Of a DNA stretch of 64,000 nucleotides, positions 44,402 through 54,157 are shown piece after piece. This DNA comes from Streptomyces sp. M41(2017) (GTDB taxonomy: Bacteria > Actinomycetota > Actinomycetes > Streptomycetales > Streptomycetaceae): the NCBI RefSeq assembly GCF_002078175.1, contig NZ_MWFK01000001.1, positions 930,001 through 994,000 on the forward strand, read 5' to 3'. A program made the position numbers and the translations under genes. How positions within the stretch are numbered: position 1 is the stretch's first letter; each line of letters begins with the position of its first letter. The notes beneath the pieces were generated by a model, which did not search any database, had not been told where the DNA came from, and worked only from the letters and a program-made list of their open reading frames with translations.

Positions 44402-45388
44402 TCACGGCCAGGGGTTCAGGCCCTCCGCCCGGCGCTGGGCGTACCCCGGCGTCGGGTCGAGGTAGACCCGGATCACCGAGGGGAACACCGTCCGGAGCCG
44501 GTCCTCCGCCTGTTCGCAGGCCCACTCGATCTGGGCCGCCGTCGACACGTCCCGGAAGTCGACCTTGGCGGCCACGAGTGCCTCGCGCGGGCCCTGCACG
44601 AGCGTGGTCAGCTCCAGGACGGCCTCCACGTGCTCGACCGCCAGCAGCTCCGCCCGGATCCGCTCGCGCATCGCCTTGGGCAGTGGCCGTCCGATGAGCA
44701 GTTCCGCGTTGGACCGGCCGAGCACCCAGGCGACGTAGAGCAGCAGCACGCCGATGAGGAGCGAGGCGACGCCGTCCCAGACGCCCGAGCCGGTGAGCTG
44801 GCCGCCCAGCAGGCCGCCCGCGGCGAGCACCAGGCCGACCAGGGCCGCCGAGTCCTCCAGCACGACGGCCTTCACGGCGGTGTCCGGCGTGTGCCGCAGG
44901 TAGTGCTTGAACGTGGTGTCGACGCGGGCGGCCTCACCACGGGCCTGCCGCAGTCCCGTCCGCAGGGAGAAGCCCTCCAGCAGGAAGGCGACGCCGAGCA
45001 CGATGTACGAGACGAGGGGATTGCCCAGCTCCTCCCCCGCGACCAGGGTGTGCACGCCGTCGTAGATCGAGAAGACGGCGCCGCCGACGAAGGTGGCGAC
45101 GGCGGCGAGCAGCGCCCAGATGTAGCGCTCGGGGCCGTAGCCCAGCGGATGCTCCTCGTCGGCCGGTTTCTCACTGCGTTTCAGGGCCGTCAGCAGCAGG
45201 ATCTCCGTGACGGTGTCGGCGACGGAGTGCGCGGCCTCCGACAGCATCGCGCTGGATCCGCTGATGATGCCGGCGACCGCCTTGGCGAGGGCGATCCCGA
45301 GATTGGCGACGGCGGCGACGATCACCGTGGTGACGCTCTCGCCCCCGCCGTCAGGACCGGCCGCTTCGTCCCGCGCTGCTTCAGTCAT
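44402..45388 (-). CDS. Cation diffusion facilitator (CDF) transporter, 328 aa
   Basis: This inner-membrane proton antiporter exports zinc, iron or related divalent metals. Six helices can be followed; the metal site is HSVADT in helix 2 and EDSAALVG in helix 5 (an H/D plus E/D arrangement different from the classic zinc HxxxD). A cytosolic C-terminal domain (LLAVEHVEAVLELTTLVQGP, IEWACEQAEDRLRTVFPSVIRVYLDP) regulates the dimer. Length is normal. It is expressed on its own or with the downstream convergent gap. The metal is not certain; the site composition leaves iron, manganese or zinc open. Confidence 0.87.
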   Translation of the reverse strand: MTEAARDEAAGPDGGGESVTTVIVAAVANLGIALAKAVAGIISGSSAMLSEAAHSVADTVTEILLLTALKRSEKPADEEHPLGYGPERYIWALLAAVATFVGGAVFSIYDGVHTLVAGEELGNPLVSYIVLGVAFLLEGFSLRTGLRQARGEAARVDTTFKHYLRHTPDTAVKAVVLEDSAALVGLVLAAGGLLGGQLTGSGVWDGVASLLIGVLLLYVAWVLGRSNAELLIGRPLPKAMRERIRAELLAVEHVEAVLELTTLVQGPREALVAAKVDFRDVSTAAQIEWACEQAEDRLRTVFPSVIRVYLDPTPGYAQRRAEGLNPWP

Positions 45389-45412
45389 GCCCCAGTCTTA
45401 CCGGCGGACGGC

Positions 45413-46294
45413 CTACCGGGGGACGCGGACCACGCCTTCCTGGATCACCGAGATGGCGAGGCGGCCGTCGCGGGTGTAGATGCGGGCCTGGCCGAGGCCC
45501 CGGCCGCCGGACGCGGACGGCGACTCCTGGTCGTACAGGAGCCATTCGTCGGCGCGGAACGGGCGGTGGAACCACATGGCGTGGTCCAGGGACGCCCCGA
45601 CGACGTCCCCGGTGACCCAGCCGCCGCGCCCGTGGGCGAGGAGGACCGAGTCGAGGAGGGTCATGTCGGAGACGTAGGTGGCGAGGACGACGTGCAGCAG
45701 CGGCTGGTCGACGGCGCCGTCGAGCTTGCCGTTGGTGCGGAACCACACCTGGGAGCGCGGTTCCCGGGCCTCGCCGACGGTGCCGTACGGCGGCGGGTCG
45801 ACATAGCGCAGGTCGACGGACTCGCGGGTCTCCAGGAGGCGCTCCAGGACGTCGGAGCCGGAGAAGCGGTCGGCGTACCGGGGCAGCAGCTCGGCGGCCG
45901 TGGGCAGCGTCTCGGGGTCGGGCGCCGGCGGCATCGCCGCCTGGTGCTCCAGGCCCTCCTCGTACGTCTGGAAGGACGCGGAGAGGTGGAAGATCGGCTG
46001 TCCGTGCTGGACGGCGACCACCCGGCGGGTGGTGAAGGACCGGCCGTCCCGGATGCGGTCCACGGTGTAGACGATGGGGGCTCCCGGATCGCCCGCCCGC
46101 AGGAAGTAGGCGTGCAGGGAGTGGGCGTGCCGGTCGTCGGGGACCGTGCGCCCGGCGGCGACCAGTGCCTGCGCCGCCACCTGCCCGCCGAAGACACGGG
46201 GGACGACGGCCGAACGGGACCGGCCGCGGAAGATGTCCTCCTCGATCCGCTCGAGGTCGAGCAGATCGAGGAGGGACTGAAGTGCCTCGCTCAT
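45413..46294 (-). CDS. tesB: Acyl-CoA thioesterase II, 293 aa
   Basis: This double-hotdog enzyme hydrolyses acyl-CoA to free acid and CoA. The first hotdog begins with FRGRSRSAVVPRVFGGQVAAQALVAA, and the second carries the active-site aspartate in GASLDHAMWFHRPFRADEWLLYDQ, followed by GRGLGQARIYTRDGRLAISVIQEG as in TesB. Length matches the E. coli protein (about 286). It follows the acyl-CoA dehydrogenase gene on the same strand with a 34-base gap, so the two probably form an operon that limits or recycles acyl-CoA. Substrate chain length is not readable. Confidence 0.93.
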   Translation of the reverse strand: MSEALQSLLDLLDLERIEEDIFRGRSRSAVVPRVFGGQVAAQALVAAGRTVPDDRHAHSLHAYFLRAGDPGAPIVYTVDRIRDGRSFTTRRVVAVQHGQPIFHLSASFQTYEEGLEHQAAMPPAPDPETLPTAAELLPRYADRFSGSDVLERLLETRESVDLRYVDPPPYGTVGEAREPRSQVWFRTNGKLDGAVDQPLLHVVLATYVSDMTLLDSVLLAHGRGGWVTGDVVGASLDHAMWFHRPFRADEWLLYDQESPSASGGRGLGQARIYTRDGRLAISVIQEGVVRVPR

Positions 46295-46328
46295 GGGGCA
46301 GTTGTACCGTGCAGTCGTTTCGCGGTCC

Positions 46329-47486
46329 TTACAGGCCCATGTTCTTGGCGATGATCGTCTTCATGATCTCGCTGGTGCCGCCGTAGATGCGGTTGACGCG
46401 GTTGTCCGCGTACAGGCGGGCGATCGGGTACTCGTTCATGAAGCCGTAGCCGCCGTGCAGCTGGAGGCAGCGGTCGATGACGCGGTGCGCGACCTCGGTG
46501 CAGAACAGCTTGGCGCTGGCGGCCTCGGCGGGGGTCAGCTCGCCCGCGTCGAGGGCCTCCAGGGCGCGGTCGGCGACGGCCTCGGCCGCGTCCACCTCGG
46601 CCTGGCAGGCGGCCAGCTCGAACTTGGTGTTCTGGAAGGAGGCGACGGGCTTGCCGAAGACCGTGCGCTCCTGGACGTACTCCTTGGCGAACCGGACGGC
46701 GGCCTTGGCCTGCGCGTAGGCGCCGAAGGCGATGCCCCAGCGCTCGGAGGCGAGGTTGTGGCCGAGGTAGTGGAAGCCCTTGTTCTCCTCGCCCAGCAGG
46801 TCCTCGACGGGCACCTTCACGTCGACGAACGCCAGCTCGGCGGTGTCGGAGGTCTTCAGGCCGAGCTTGTCGAGCTTGCGGCCGATGGAGTAGCCCTCGG
46901 ACTTGGTGTCCACGGCGAACAGCGAGATGCCGAAGCGGCGGTCGTCGGCCGTGGGCGCGGAGGTGCGCGCGCAGACGATCACGCGGTCGGCGTGCACACC
47001 GCCGGTGATGAAGGTCTTGGAGCCGTTGAGGACGTAGTGCGTGCCGTCCTCGGAGAGCTTGGCGGTGGTCTTCATGCCCGCGAGGTCGGAGCCGGTGCCC
47101 GGCTCGGTCATCGCGAGGGCCCACATCTCCTCGCCGGTGACGAACTTCGGCAGGAAGCGCTTCTTCTGCTCGTCGGTGGCGAGCATCTTGATGTAGGGCA
47201 GACCGAGCAGCACGTGCACGCCCGAGCCGCCGAACTGGACGCCGGCGCGCGCGGTCTCCTCGTACATCACGGCTTCGAACTTGTACGAGTCGATGCCGGC
47301 GCCGCCGAACTCCTCGTCGACACGGATGCCGAAGATGCCGAGCTCGGCGAGCTTGAGGTAGAAGTCGCGCGGCGCCTGGCCGGCGGCGAACCACTCGTCG
47401 TAGACCGGGACGACCTCGGCCTCGATGAAGGCGCGCAGGGTCTCCCGGAACGCCTCGTGGTCCTCGTTGAACACAGTACGGCGCAC
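46329..47486 (-). CDS. Acyl-CoA dehydrogenase with alternative catalytic glutamate, 385 aa
   Basis: This FAD enzyme oxidises an acyl-CoA to the 2-enoyl-CoA. Typical blocks are present (LAMTEPGTGSDLAG, NGSKTFITGG, LGLKTSDTAELAF, LQLHGGYGFMNEYPIARLYAD). At the usual catalytic position the sequence reads IYGGTSEI with Gly instead of Glu, but Glu248 in NLASERWGIAFG lies where isovaleryl-CoA dehydrogenase has its catalytic base. The GTG at 47486 (MRRTVFNEDHEAF) was chosen, with AGGTGGAGG upstream; starts at 47495 or 47543 are possible. It precedes tesB and follows the TetR gene on the same strand. Confidence 0.88.
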   Translation of the reverse strand: MRRTVFNEDHEAFRETLRAFIEAEVVPVYDEWFAAGQAPRDFYLKLAELGIFGIRVDEEFGGAGIDSYKFEAVMYEETARAGVQFGGSGVHVLLGLPYIKMLATDEQKKRFLPKFVTGEEMWALAMTEPGTGSDLAGMKTTAKLSEDGTHYVLNGSKTFITGGVHADRVIVCARTSAPTADDRRFGISLFAVDTKSEGYSIGRKLDKLGLKTSDTAELAFVDVKVPVEDLLGEENKGFHYLGHNLASERWGIAFGAYAQAKAAVRFAKEYVQERTVFGKPVASFQNTKFELAACQAEVDAAEAVADRALEALDAGELTPAEAASAKLFCTEVAHRVIDRCLQLHGGYGFMNEYPIARLYADNRVNRIYGGTSEIMKTIIAKNMGL

Positions 47487-47519
47487 CGCCGCCACCTCCA
47501 CCTGAATACCTGGGTCATG

Positions 47520-47537
47520 TCTAAGCGCTTGCTCAGA
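47520..47537. promoter_or_regulatory. TetR-type palindrome upstream of acyl-CoA dehydrogenase gene
   Basis: The octamer AAGCGCTT at 47523-47530, extended as CTAAGCGCTTGCTCAG, lies about 35 bases upstream of the dehydrogenase start. Such palindromes are typical operators of TetR-like regulators of fatty acid genes in actinobacteria. It differs from the GTTAnCG type sites at 48220-48264, so another regulator is likely. Confidence 0.45.
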
Positions 47538-47594
47538 TACCACGTTACCCGCCGGTCACGACAGACGTCCAGGGGCCACCACCCGAGACGCTCG

Positions 47595-48197
47595 TCACGC
47601 GCCGGGGGCCGCCGCGGCCGCCCCGAAGGCGCCCCGGGCCATCCGGTGCAGCAGCTCCGCCGTCACGGCACGCCCGGGCAGGGCGCCGGGGCGCCCGAGG
47701 TGCGGGGTGGAGTTCAGCAGACCGAAGACCGAGTGCACGGCCGACCGGGCGGCGGGCTCGGCCAGCTCCGGGTACACCTCGCGGACCACCTCCACCCACA
47801 GCTCGACGTACTGCCGCTGGAGCTGGCGCACGAGCTTGCGGTCACTGTCCCGCAGGCGGTCCAGCTCACGGTCGTGCAGGGTGATCAGGGGGCGGTCGTC
47901 GAGCGCGAAGTCGATGTGGCCCTCGATGAGCGAGTCGAGCAGCGCCCCGGCGCCCCCCTCCGCCTCGGCCACCCGGCGTTTGCCGCCCGTGAGGAGCTGG
48001 CCGCTGATCCCCACCAGCAGTTCGGCGAGCATCGCGTCCTTGCCCGGGAAATGCCGGTACAGCCCGGGGCCGCTGATGCCGACCGCCGCCCCTATCTCGT
48101 CCACACCCACGCCGTGGAAGCCGCGCTCGGCGAAGAGCCGGGCCGCCTCCTTGAGAATCTGCTCGCGGCGGGTGGGGGCGTCGGTTCTCGTGGCCAT
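47595..48197 (-). CDS. TetR-family regulator, likely of leucine catabolism, 200 aa
   Basis: Residues 8-55 (TRREQILKEAARLFAERGFHGVGVDEIGAAVGISGPGLYRHFPGKDAML) form a TetR helix-turn-helix; the remainder is a helical ligand-binding domain with a TetR_C pattern (LWVEVVREVYPEL, AVHSVFGLLNSTPH). The ATG at 48197 begins the domain. The gene is divergent from the carboxylase operon, and two matching palindromes lie in the 97-base gap, so it probably represses both itself and the leucine degradation genes, with an acyl-CoA intermediate as inducer. The effector is inferred from context. Confidence 0.88.
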   Translation of the reverse strand: MATRTDAPTRREQILKEAARLFAERGFHGVGVDEIGAAVGISGPGLYRHFPGKDAMLAELLVGISGQLLTGGKRRVAEAEGGAGALLDSLIEGHIDFALDDRPLITLHDRELDRLRDSDRKLVRQLQRQYVELWVEVVREVYPELAEPAARSAVHSVFGLLNSTPHLGRPGALPGRAVTAELLHRMARGAFGAAAAAPGA

Positions 48198-48219
48198 ACA
48201 AGTGATTCTAGACAGGGAG

Positions 48220-48264
48220 GTTAGCGCTCGTTAACCTGAAGGAAATGCGTTAACGCTCATTAAC
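48220..48264. promoter_or_regulatory. Two TetR-type operators between TetR gene and carboxylase operon
   Basis: GTTAGCGCTCGTTAAC (48220-48235) and GTTAACGCTCATTAAC (48249-48264) are two related near-palindromes spaced 29 bases apart. Their position in the divergent promoter region, covering both starts, fits binding by the adjacent TetR protein. Confidence 0.75.
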
Positions 48265-48294
48265 TGGTCGACCACCTGGTGAGGGGACCGCAGG

Positions 48295-49911
48295 ATGCAC
48301 GAGGCACCGGAGCTGACGAGCGCGGCCGATCCCGCGTCGGAGGCCTGGCGGGCCAACGAGGCCGCGCACCGCGCGCTGGGCGAGGAGCTGCGCCACAAGC
48401 TGGCCGCGGCGCGGCTCGGCGGCGGCGAGAAGGCGCGCGCCCGGCACACCGCGCGCGGAAAGCTGCTGCCCCGCGACCGCGTGGACACCCTCCTCGACCC
48501 CGGCTCGCCCTTCCTGGAGCTGGCGCCGCTCGCCGCCGACGGGATGTACGACGGGGCGGCCCCGGCCGCCGGCGTCGTCGCGGGGATCGGCCGCGTCAGC
48601 GGCCGGGAGTGCGTGATCGTCGCCAACGACGCCACGGTCAAGGGCGGCACGTACTACCCGATGACGGTCAAGAAGCACCTGCGCGCCCAGGAGGTCGCGC
48701 TGGAGAACCGCCTGCCGTGCATCTACCTCGTGGACTCCGGGGGCGCCTTCCTGCCGATGCAGGACGATGTGTTCCCCGACCGCGACCACTTCGGGCGGAT
48801 CTTCTACAACCAGGCCCGGATGTCCGGCGCGGGCATCCCGCAGATCGCCGCCGTCCTCGGCTCCTGCACGGCGGGCGGGGCGTACGTGCCGGCGATGAGC
48901 GACGAGGCGGTGATCGTCCGCGGTCAGGGCACGATCTTCCTCGGGGGGCCGCCGCTGGTGAAGGCCGCCACCGGCGAGGTCGTCACGGCCGAGGAGCTGG
49001 GCGGCGGCGAGGTCCACTCCCGTGTGTCGGGCGTCACCGACCACCTCGCGGAGGACGACGCGCACGCCCTGCGGATCGTCCGGAACATCGCGGCCACCCT
49101 CCCCGCGCGCGGGGAGCTGCCCTGGTCGGTGGAGCAGCCGGTCGAGCCCAAGGTGGACCCGTCCGGCCTGTACGGCGCGGTGCCGGTCGACTCCCGCACC
49201 CCGTACGACGTGCGCGAGGTCATCGCGCGCGTGGTGGACGGTTCCCGCTTCGCCGAGTTCAAGGCCGAGTTCGGGCAGACCCTGGTCACCGGGTTCGCCC
49301 GGATCCACGGCCACCCGGTCGGCATCGTCGCGAACAACGGCATCCTCTTCTCCGAGTCGGCCCAGAAGGGCGCGCACTTCATCGAGCTGTGCGACCAGCG
49401 CGGCATCCCGCTGGTGTTCCTCCAGAACATCTCGGGCTTCATGGTCGGCCGGCAGTACGAGGCCGGTGGCATCGCCAAGCACGGCGCCAAGATGGTGACG
49501 GCCGTCGCCTGCACACGCGTACCGAAGCTGACCGTCGTGATCGGCGGGTCGTACGGAGCGGGCAACTACTCGATGTGCGGCCGGGCGTACTCGCCGCGCT
49601 TCCTGTGGATGTGGCCCGGCGCGAAGATCTCCGTGATGGGCGGCGAGCAGGCCGCCTCGGTCCTCGCGACGGTCAAGCGCGACCAGTTGGAGGGACGCGG
49701 CGAGTCGTGGCCGGCCGCGGACGAGGAGGACTTCAAGGCGCCGATCCGCCGGCAGTACGAGCAGCAGGGGAACGCCTACTACGCCACGGCCCGCCTCTGG
49801 GACGACGGAGTGATCGACCCGATGGAGACCCGGCAGGTCCTGGGACTCGCCCTGACCGCCTGTGCCAACGCGCCCCTGGGTGACCCCCAGTTCGGCGTCT
49901 TCCGGATGTGA
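48295..49911 (+). CDS. Methylcrotonyl-CoA carboxylase, carboxyltransferase (beta) subunit, 538 aa
   Basis: This subunit transfers the carboxyl group from biotin to an acyl-CoA, here most likely 3-methylcrotonyl-CoA. Family blocks are [75 protein letters not shown] (typical of MCC beta rather than propionyl-CoA carboxylase), [12 protein letters not shown] and [18 protein letters not shown]. The ATG follows GAGGGGACC. It is the first gene of an operon with the biotin subunit eight bases downstream, HMG-CoA lyase and an acyl-CoA dehydrogenase, which together define leucine degradation. Confidence 0.92.
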   Translation: MHEAPELTSAADPASEAWRANEAAHRALGEELRHKLAAARLGGGEKARARHTARGKLLPRDRVDTLLDPGSPFLELAPLAADGMYDGAAPAAGVVAGIGRVSGRECVIVANDATVKGGTYYPMTVKKHLRAQEVALENRLPCIYLVDSGGAFLPMQDDVFPDRDHFGRIFYNQARMSGAGIPQIAAVLGSCTAGGAYVPAMSDEAVIVRGQGTIFLGGPPLVKAATGEVVTAEELGGGEVHSRVSGVTDHLAEDDAHALRIVRNIAATLPARGELPWSVEQPVEPKVDPSGLYGAVPVDSRTPYDVREVIARVVDGSRFAEFKAEFGQTLVTGFARIHGHPVGIVANNGILFSESAQKGAHFIELCDQRGIPLVFLQNISGFMVGRQYEAGGIAKHGAKMVTAVACTRVPKLTVVIGGSYGAGNYSMCGRAYSPRFLWMWPGAKISVMGGEQAASVLATVKRDQLEGRGESWPAADEEDFKAPIRRQYEQQGNAYYATARLWDDGVIDPMETRQVLGLALTACANAPLGDPQFGVFRM

Positions 49912-49919
49912 GGGGACCC

Positions 49920-51854
49920 ATGTTCGACACGGTACTTGTGGCCAACCGGGGCGAGATCGCCGTACGGGTCATCCGCACGCTGCGCGCGCTCGGCGTGCGC
50001 TCGGTGGCCGTCTTCTCGGACGCCGACGCCGACGCGCGGCACGTCCGGGAGGCCGACACGGCCGTACGGATCGGGCCCGCGCCCGCGTCCGAGAGCTATC
50101 TGTCGGTGGAGCGGCTGCTGGAGGCGGCGGCCCGGACCGGCGCCCAGGCCGTCCACCCGGGGTACGGCTTCCTCGCCGAGAACGCCGCCTTCGCGCAGGC
50201 CTGCGCGGACGCCGGACTCGTGTTCATCGGGCCGTCCCCCGAGGCGATCTCGCTCATGGGCGACAAGATCCGCGCCAAGGAGACCGTGAAGAAGGCCGGG
50301 GTCCCGGTCGTCCCCGGCTCCTCCGGCAGCGGTCTGACCGACGACGAACTGATCGAGGCGGCCCGCGAGATCGGCGTGCCGGTGCTCCTGAAGCCGAGCG
50401 CGGGCGGTGGTGGCAAGGGCATGCGCCTGGTCCGTGACGCCGCCGTCCTCGCCGAGGAGATCGCCGCCGCCCGGCGCGAGGCACGCGCCTCCTTCGGCGA
50501 CGACACCCTCCTCGTGGAGCGGTGGGTCGACCGCCCCCGGCACATCGAGATCCAGGTCCTCGCCGACGGACACGGCCATGTGGTGCACCTGGGCGAGCGG
50601 GAGTGCTCGCTGCAGCGCCGCCACCAGAAGATCATCGAGGAGGCGCCCAGCGTGTTCCTCGACCCCGCCACCCGGGCCGCGATGGGCGAGGCGGCCGTCC
50701 AGGCGGCCCGCTCCTGCGGCTACCGCGGCGCGGGCACGGTCGAGTTCATCGTCCCGGGCGGCGACGCCTCGTCGTACTACTTCATGGAGATGAACACCCG
50801 CCTCCAGGTGGAGCACCCGGTCACCGAGCTGGTCACCGGCCTCGACCTCGTCGAGTGGCAGCTGCGGGTCGCCGCCGGTGAGCCGCTTCCCTACGGACAG
50901 GACGACATCACCCTCACCGGGCACGCCGTGGAGGCGCGGATCTGCGCCGAGGACCCCGCGCGCGGCTTCCTCCCCTCCGGCGGCACGGTGCTCGCGCTGC
51001 GCGAGCCCCAGGGCGACGGGGTGCGCACCGACTCGGGCCTGTCGGAGGGCACCGAGGTGGGCAGCCTCTACGACCCGATGCTCTCGAAGGTCATCGCGTA
51101 CGGCCCCGACCGGCCGACGGCGCTGCGCCGCCTGCGGGCCGCTCTCGCCGACACGGTCACCCTCGGCGTCCAGACCAACGCGGGCTTCCTGCGCCGACTG
51201 CTGGCCCACCCGGACGTGGTGGCCGGCGACCTCGACACCGGGCTGGTCGAGCGCGAGGCGGCCGGCCTGGTCCCGGACGGAGTGCCGGAGGAGGTGTACG
51301 AGGCGGCCGCCGCCGTGCGGCTCGACGGGCTGACGCCGGCGGGCGACGGCTGGACCGACCCGTTCTCCGTGCCGACCGGCTGGCGGCTGGGCGGCACGCC
51401 GAAGCCGGCCACGTTCTCGCTGCGGGTCCTCGACCCCGTCGTCCACACCCCGCGCGGCACCCACACGGTCGGTGCGGGACAGGTGGCGGTGACCCTCGAC
51501 GGGGTGCGCCACACCTTCCACCGCGCCGGCGACTGGATCGGCCGTGACGGCGACGCCTGGCACGTCCGCGACCACGACCCGGTGGCCGCGTCGCTGACCG
51601 GCGCCGCGCACGCCGGGGCCGACTCGCTGACCGCCCCGATGCCGGGCACGGTGACCGTCGTGAAGGTCGCCGTCGGCGACGAGGTGACCGCCGGACAGAG
51701 CCTGCTGGTCGTCGAGGCGATGAAGATGGAGCACGTCATCTCCGCCCCGCACGCCGGCACGGTCAGCGAGCTGGACGTCACGCCGGGCACCACCGTCGCG
51801 ATGGACCAGGTCCTCGCGGTCGTCACCCCGGCCGAGGAGACGGAGACAGCATGA
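49920..51854 (+). CDS. Methylcrotonyl-CoA carboxylase, biotin carboxylase/carrier (alpha) subunit, 644 aa
   Basis: The N-terminal biotin carboxylase domain ([22 protein letters not shown]-grasp motif [50 protein letters not shown]) carboxylates biotin with bicarbonate and ATP. The C-terminal carrier domain has the biotinylation motif EAMKMEHV with Lys602. GAGGGG lies four bases before the ATG at 49920. The subunit partners with the upstream beta subunit; the stop overlaps the HMG-CoA lyase start (ATGA). The length (644) fits MCC alpha; specificity is set by the beta subunit and the operon. Confidence 0.93.
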   Translation: MFDTVLVANRGEIAVRVIRTLRALGVRSVAVFSDADADARHVREADTAVRIGPAPASESYLSVERLLEAAARTGAQAVHPGYGFLAENAAFAQACADAGLVFIGPSPEAISLMGDKIRAKETVKKAGVPVVPGSSGSGLTDDELIEAAREIGVPVLLKPSAGGGGKGMRLVRDAAVLAEEIAAARREARASFGDDTLLVERWVDRPRHIEIQVLADGHGHVVHLGERECSLQRRHQKIIEEAPSVFLDPATRAAMGEAAVQAARSCGYRGAGTVEFIVPGGDASSYYFMEMNTRLQVEHPVTELVTGLDLVEWQLRVAAGEPLPYGQDDITLTGHAVEARICAEDPARGFLPSGGTVLALREPQGDGVRTDSGLSEGTEVGSLYDPMLSKVIAYGPDRPTALRRLRAALADTVTLGVQTNAGFLRRLLAHPDVVAGDLDTGLVEREAAGLVPDGVPEEVYEAAAAVRLDGLTPAGDGWTDPFSVPTGWRLGGTPKPATFSLRVLDPVVHTPRGTHTVGAGQVAVTLDGVRHTFHRAGDWIGRDGDAWHVRDHDPVAASLTGAAHAGADSLTAPMPGTVTVVKVAVGDEVTAGQSLLVVEAMKMEHVISAPHAGTVSELDVTPGTTVAMDQVLAVVTPAEETETA

Positions 51855-52810
51855 GCACGTCCGAACGGGGCCTGCCGATGACCGTACCGGCCGAGGACCT
51901 GCCCGCCCGGGTGCGGATCTACGAGGTCGGCGCGCGCGACGGTCTGCAGAACGAGAAGGCGACCGTGCCCACGGAGGTCAAGGCGGAGTTCATCCGCCGC
52001 CTCGCCGGCGCGGGACTGACCACCATCGAGGCGACCAGCTTCGTGCACCCCAAGTGGGTTCCCCAACTGGCCGACGCCGAGCAGCTGTTCCCGCAGGTGT
52101 CCGACCTGCCGGTGGCACTCCCCGTCCTCGTGCCGAACGAACGCGGACTGGACCGGGCGCTCGCGCTCGGCGCCCGGCACGTCGCCGTCTTCGCCAGTGC
52201 GACGGAGTCCTTCGCCCGGGCCAATCTGAACCGCGGCCTCGACGAGGCGCTCGCCATGTTCGAGCCCGTGGTGCGCCGCGCGAAGGACGGCCGGCTCACG
52301 GTCCGCGCCTACGTCTCGATGTGCTTCGGCGATCCGTGGGAGGGCCCGGTCCCGGTCCATCAGGTCGTCCGGGTCTGCAAGGCGCTCATGGACATGGGCG
52401 CCGACGAGCTGAGCCTCGGCGACACGATCGGCGTGGCCACCCCCGGCCATGTGGGGTCGCTGCTGGCCGGGTTGAACGCGGCGGGCGTGCCGACCAGCGC
52501 GATCGGCGTGCACTTCCACGACACCTACGGCCAGGCACTGTCCAACACCCTGGCCGCCCTCCAGCACGGCGTCAGCACCGTGGACGCCTCCGCGGGCGGC
52601 CTCGGCGGCTGCCCGTACGCGAAGTCCGCGACCGGCAACCTCGCCACCGAGGACCTCGTGTGGATGCTCCAGGGCCTCGGTATCGACACCGGGGTCGACC
52701 TCGGCCGCCTCACCGCCACCAGCGTGTGGATGGCCGGACGACTGGGCCGACCCAGCCCGTCCCGCACCGTCAAAGCGCTCGGTAACTCGACTCAGTCCCA
52801 CCAGGAGTGA
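51851..52810 (+). CDS. mvaB: Hydroxymethylglutaryl-CoA lyase, 319 aa
   Basis: This TIM-barrel enzyme cleaves HMG-CoA to acetoacetate and acetyl-CoA, the last step of leucine breakdown. Motifs include [19 protein letters not shown] (metal and catalytic Asp/Arg), [41 protein letters not shown] (metal His ligands) and the active-site loop [19 protein letters not shown] with the catalytic cysteine. It begins inside the carboxylase alpha stop codon (ATGA) and ends five bases before the next start, so the operon is tightly coupled. Confidence 0.95.
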   Translation: MSTSERGLPMTVPAEDLPARVRIYEVGARDGLQNEKATVPTEVKAEFIRRLAGAGLTTIEATSFVHPKWVPQLADAEQLFPQVSDLPVALPVLVPNERGLDRALALGARHVAVFASATESFARANLNRGLDEALAMFEPVVRRAKDGRLTVRAYVSMCFGDPWEGPVPVHQVVRVCKALMDMGADELSLGDTIGVATPGHVGSLLAGLNAAGVPTSAIGVHFHDTYGQALSNTLAALQHGVSTVDASAGGLGGCPYAKSATGNLATEDLVWMLQGLGIDTGVDLGRLTATSVWMAGRLGRPSPSRTVKALGNSTQSHQE

Positions 52811-52815
52811 TCCCC

Positions 52816-53982
52816 ATGTCGCTGGACCACCGCCTCTCCCCCGAACTCGAGGAGCTCCGCCGCACGGTGGAGGAGTTCGCGCACGACGTCGTCGCCCCCA
52901 AGATCGGCGACTTCTACGAGCGGCACGAGTTCCCGTACGAGATCGTGCGGGAGATGGGCCGCATGGGCCTGTTCGGCCTGCCGTTCCCCGAGGAGTACGG
53001 CGGCATGGGCGGCGACTACCTCGCCCTCGGTGTCGCCCTGGAGGAGCTGGCCCGGGTCGACTCGTCCGTGGCCATCACCCTGGAGGCGGGCGTCTCGCTG
53101 GGCGCCATGCCGATCCACCTGTTCGGCACGGAGGCCCAGAAGGCCGAGTGGCTGCCCCGGCTCTGCTCCGGCGAGATCCTCGGCGCGTTCGGCCTGACGG
53201 AGCCCGACGGCGGCTCGGACGCGGGCGCGACCCGGACGACGGCCCGGCTCGACCCCGACACCGACGAGTGGGTCATCAACGGCAGCAAGTGCTTCATCAC
53301 CAACTCCGGTACGGACATCACCGGCCTGGTGACGGTCACCGCGGTCACCGGCCGCAAGCCCGACGGGAAGCCGCTGATCTCCGCGATCATCGTCCCCTCG
53401 GGCACCCCGGGCTTCACGGTCGCCGCCCCGTACTCGAAGGTCGGCTGGAACGCCTCGGACACCCGCGAGCTGTCCTTCGCCGACGTGCGCGTCCCCGCGG
53501 CGAACCTGCTCGGTGAGGCGGGCCGCGGCTACGCCCAGTTCCTTCGCATCCTGGACGAGGGCCGGATCGCCATCGCCGCGCTGGCCACCGGGCTCGCGCA
53601 GGGCTGTGTGGACGAGTCGGTGCGCTACGCCAAGGAGCGGCACGCGTTCGGGCGGCCGATCGGCGCCAACCAGGCGATCCAGTTCAAGATCGCCGACATG
53701 GAGATGAAGGCCCACATGGCCCGCGTGGGATGGCGCGACGCCGCGTCCCGCCTCGTCGCGGGCGAGCCGTTCAAGAAGGAGGCGGCGATCGCCAAGCTGT
53801 ACTCCTCCACGATCGCCGTCGACAACGCCCGGGACGCCACCCAGGTCCACGGCGGCTACGGCTTCATGAACGAGTACCCGGTGGCCCGTATGTGGCGCGA
53901 CTCCAAGATCCTGGAGATCGGCGAGGGCACCAGCGAGGTCCAGCGCATGCTGATCGCCCGGGAGTTGGGGCTCACGGGCTGA
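52816..53982 (+). CDS. acdH: Branched-chain acyl-CoA dehydrogenase, 388 aa
   Basis: This FAD-dependent enzyme likely oxidises isovaleryl-CoA and related branched acyl-CoAs. Family blocks are FPEEYGGMGGDYLALGVALEELA, GAFGLTEPDGGSDAGATRTTA, VINGSKCFITNSGTDI and VHGGYGFMNEYPVARMWRDSKILEIGEGTSEVQRMLIARELG, where the Glu in GEGTSE occupies the usual catalytic position. CAGGAG lies before the ATG at 52816. It closes the leucine catabolic operon. The symbol acdH follows the S. coelicolor gene that, from memory, acts in valine, isoleucine and leucine catabolism; specificity here is not proven. Confidence 0.9.
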   Translation: MSLDHRLSPELEELRRTVEEFAHDVVAPKIGDFYERHEFPYEIVREMGRMGLFGLPFPEEYGGMGGDYLALGVALEELARVDSSVAITLEAGVSLGAMPIHLFGTEAQKAEWLPRLCSGEILGAFGLTEPDGGSDAGATRTTARLDPDTDEWVINGSKCFITNSGTDITGLVTVTAVTGRKPDGKPLISAIIVPSGTPGFTVAAPYSKVGWNASDTRELSFADVRVPAANLLGEAGRGYAQFLRILDEGRIAIAALATGLAQGCVDESVRYAKERHAFGRPIGANQAIQFKIADMEMKAHMARVGWRDAASRLVAGEPFKKEAAIAKLYSSTIAVDNARDATQVHGGYGFMNEYPVARMWRDSKILEIGEGTSEVQRMLIARELGLTG

Positions 53983-54083
53983 CCCCCGGACCTCCGGGGC
54001 TCGGCAGCCCCGCGAGCCGGGCGGTCCGTGACGTTCCGCCCGTTGCGTCCCGCCACGAGGTACCCCGCCCGCTGGACAGTTGA

Positions 54084-54102
54084 TGAGGTTAGGCTAACCT
54101 AC
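54084..54102. promoter_or_regulatory. Iron box (DmdR/IdeR site) upstream of desE
   Basis: TGAGGTTAGGCTAACCTAC closely matches the actinobacterial iron box TTAGGTTAGGCTAACCTAA. It lies 55 bases before the desE start and should mediate repression by iron-loaded DmdR1. Confidence 0.92.
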
Positions 54103-54157
54103 CTTCGAACTTGTCCGGCGGGCGTTTCGCCGCCCCGTGCCGAAAGCAGTCACACTC

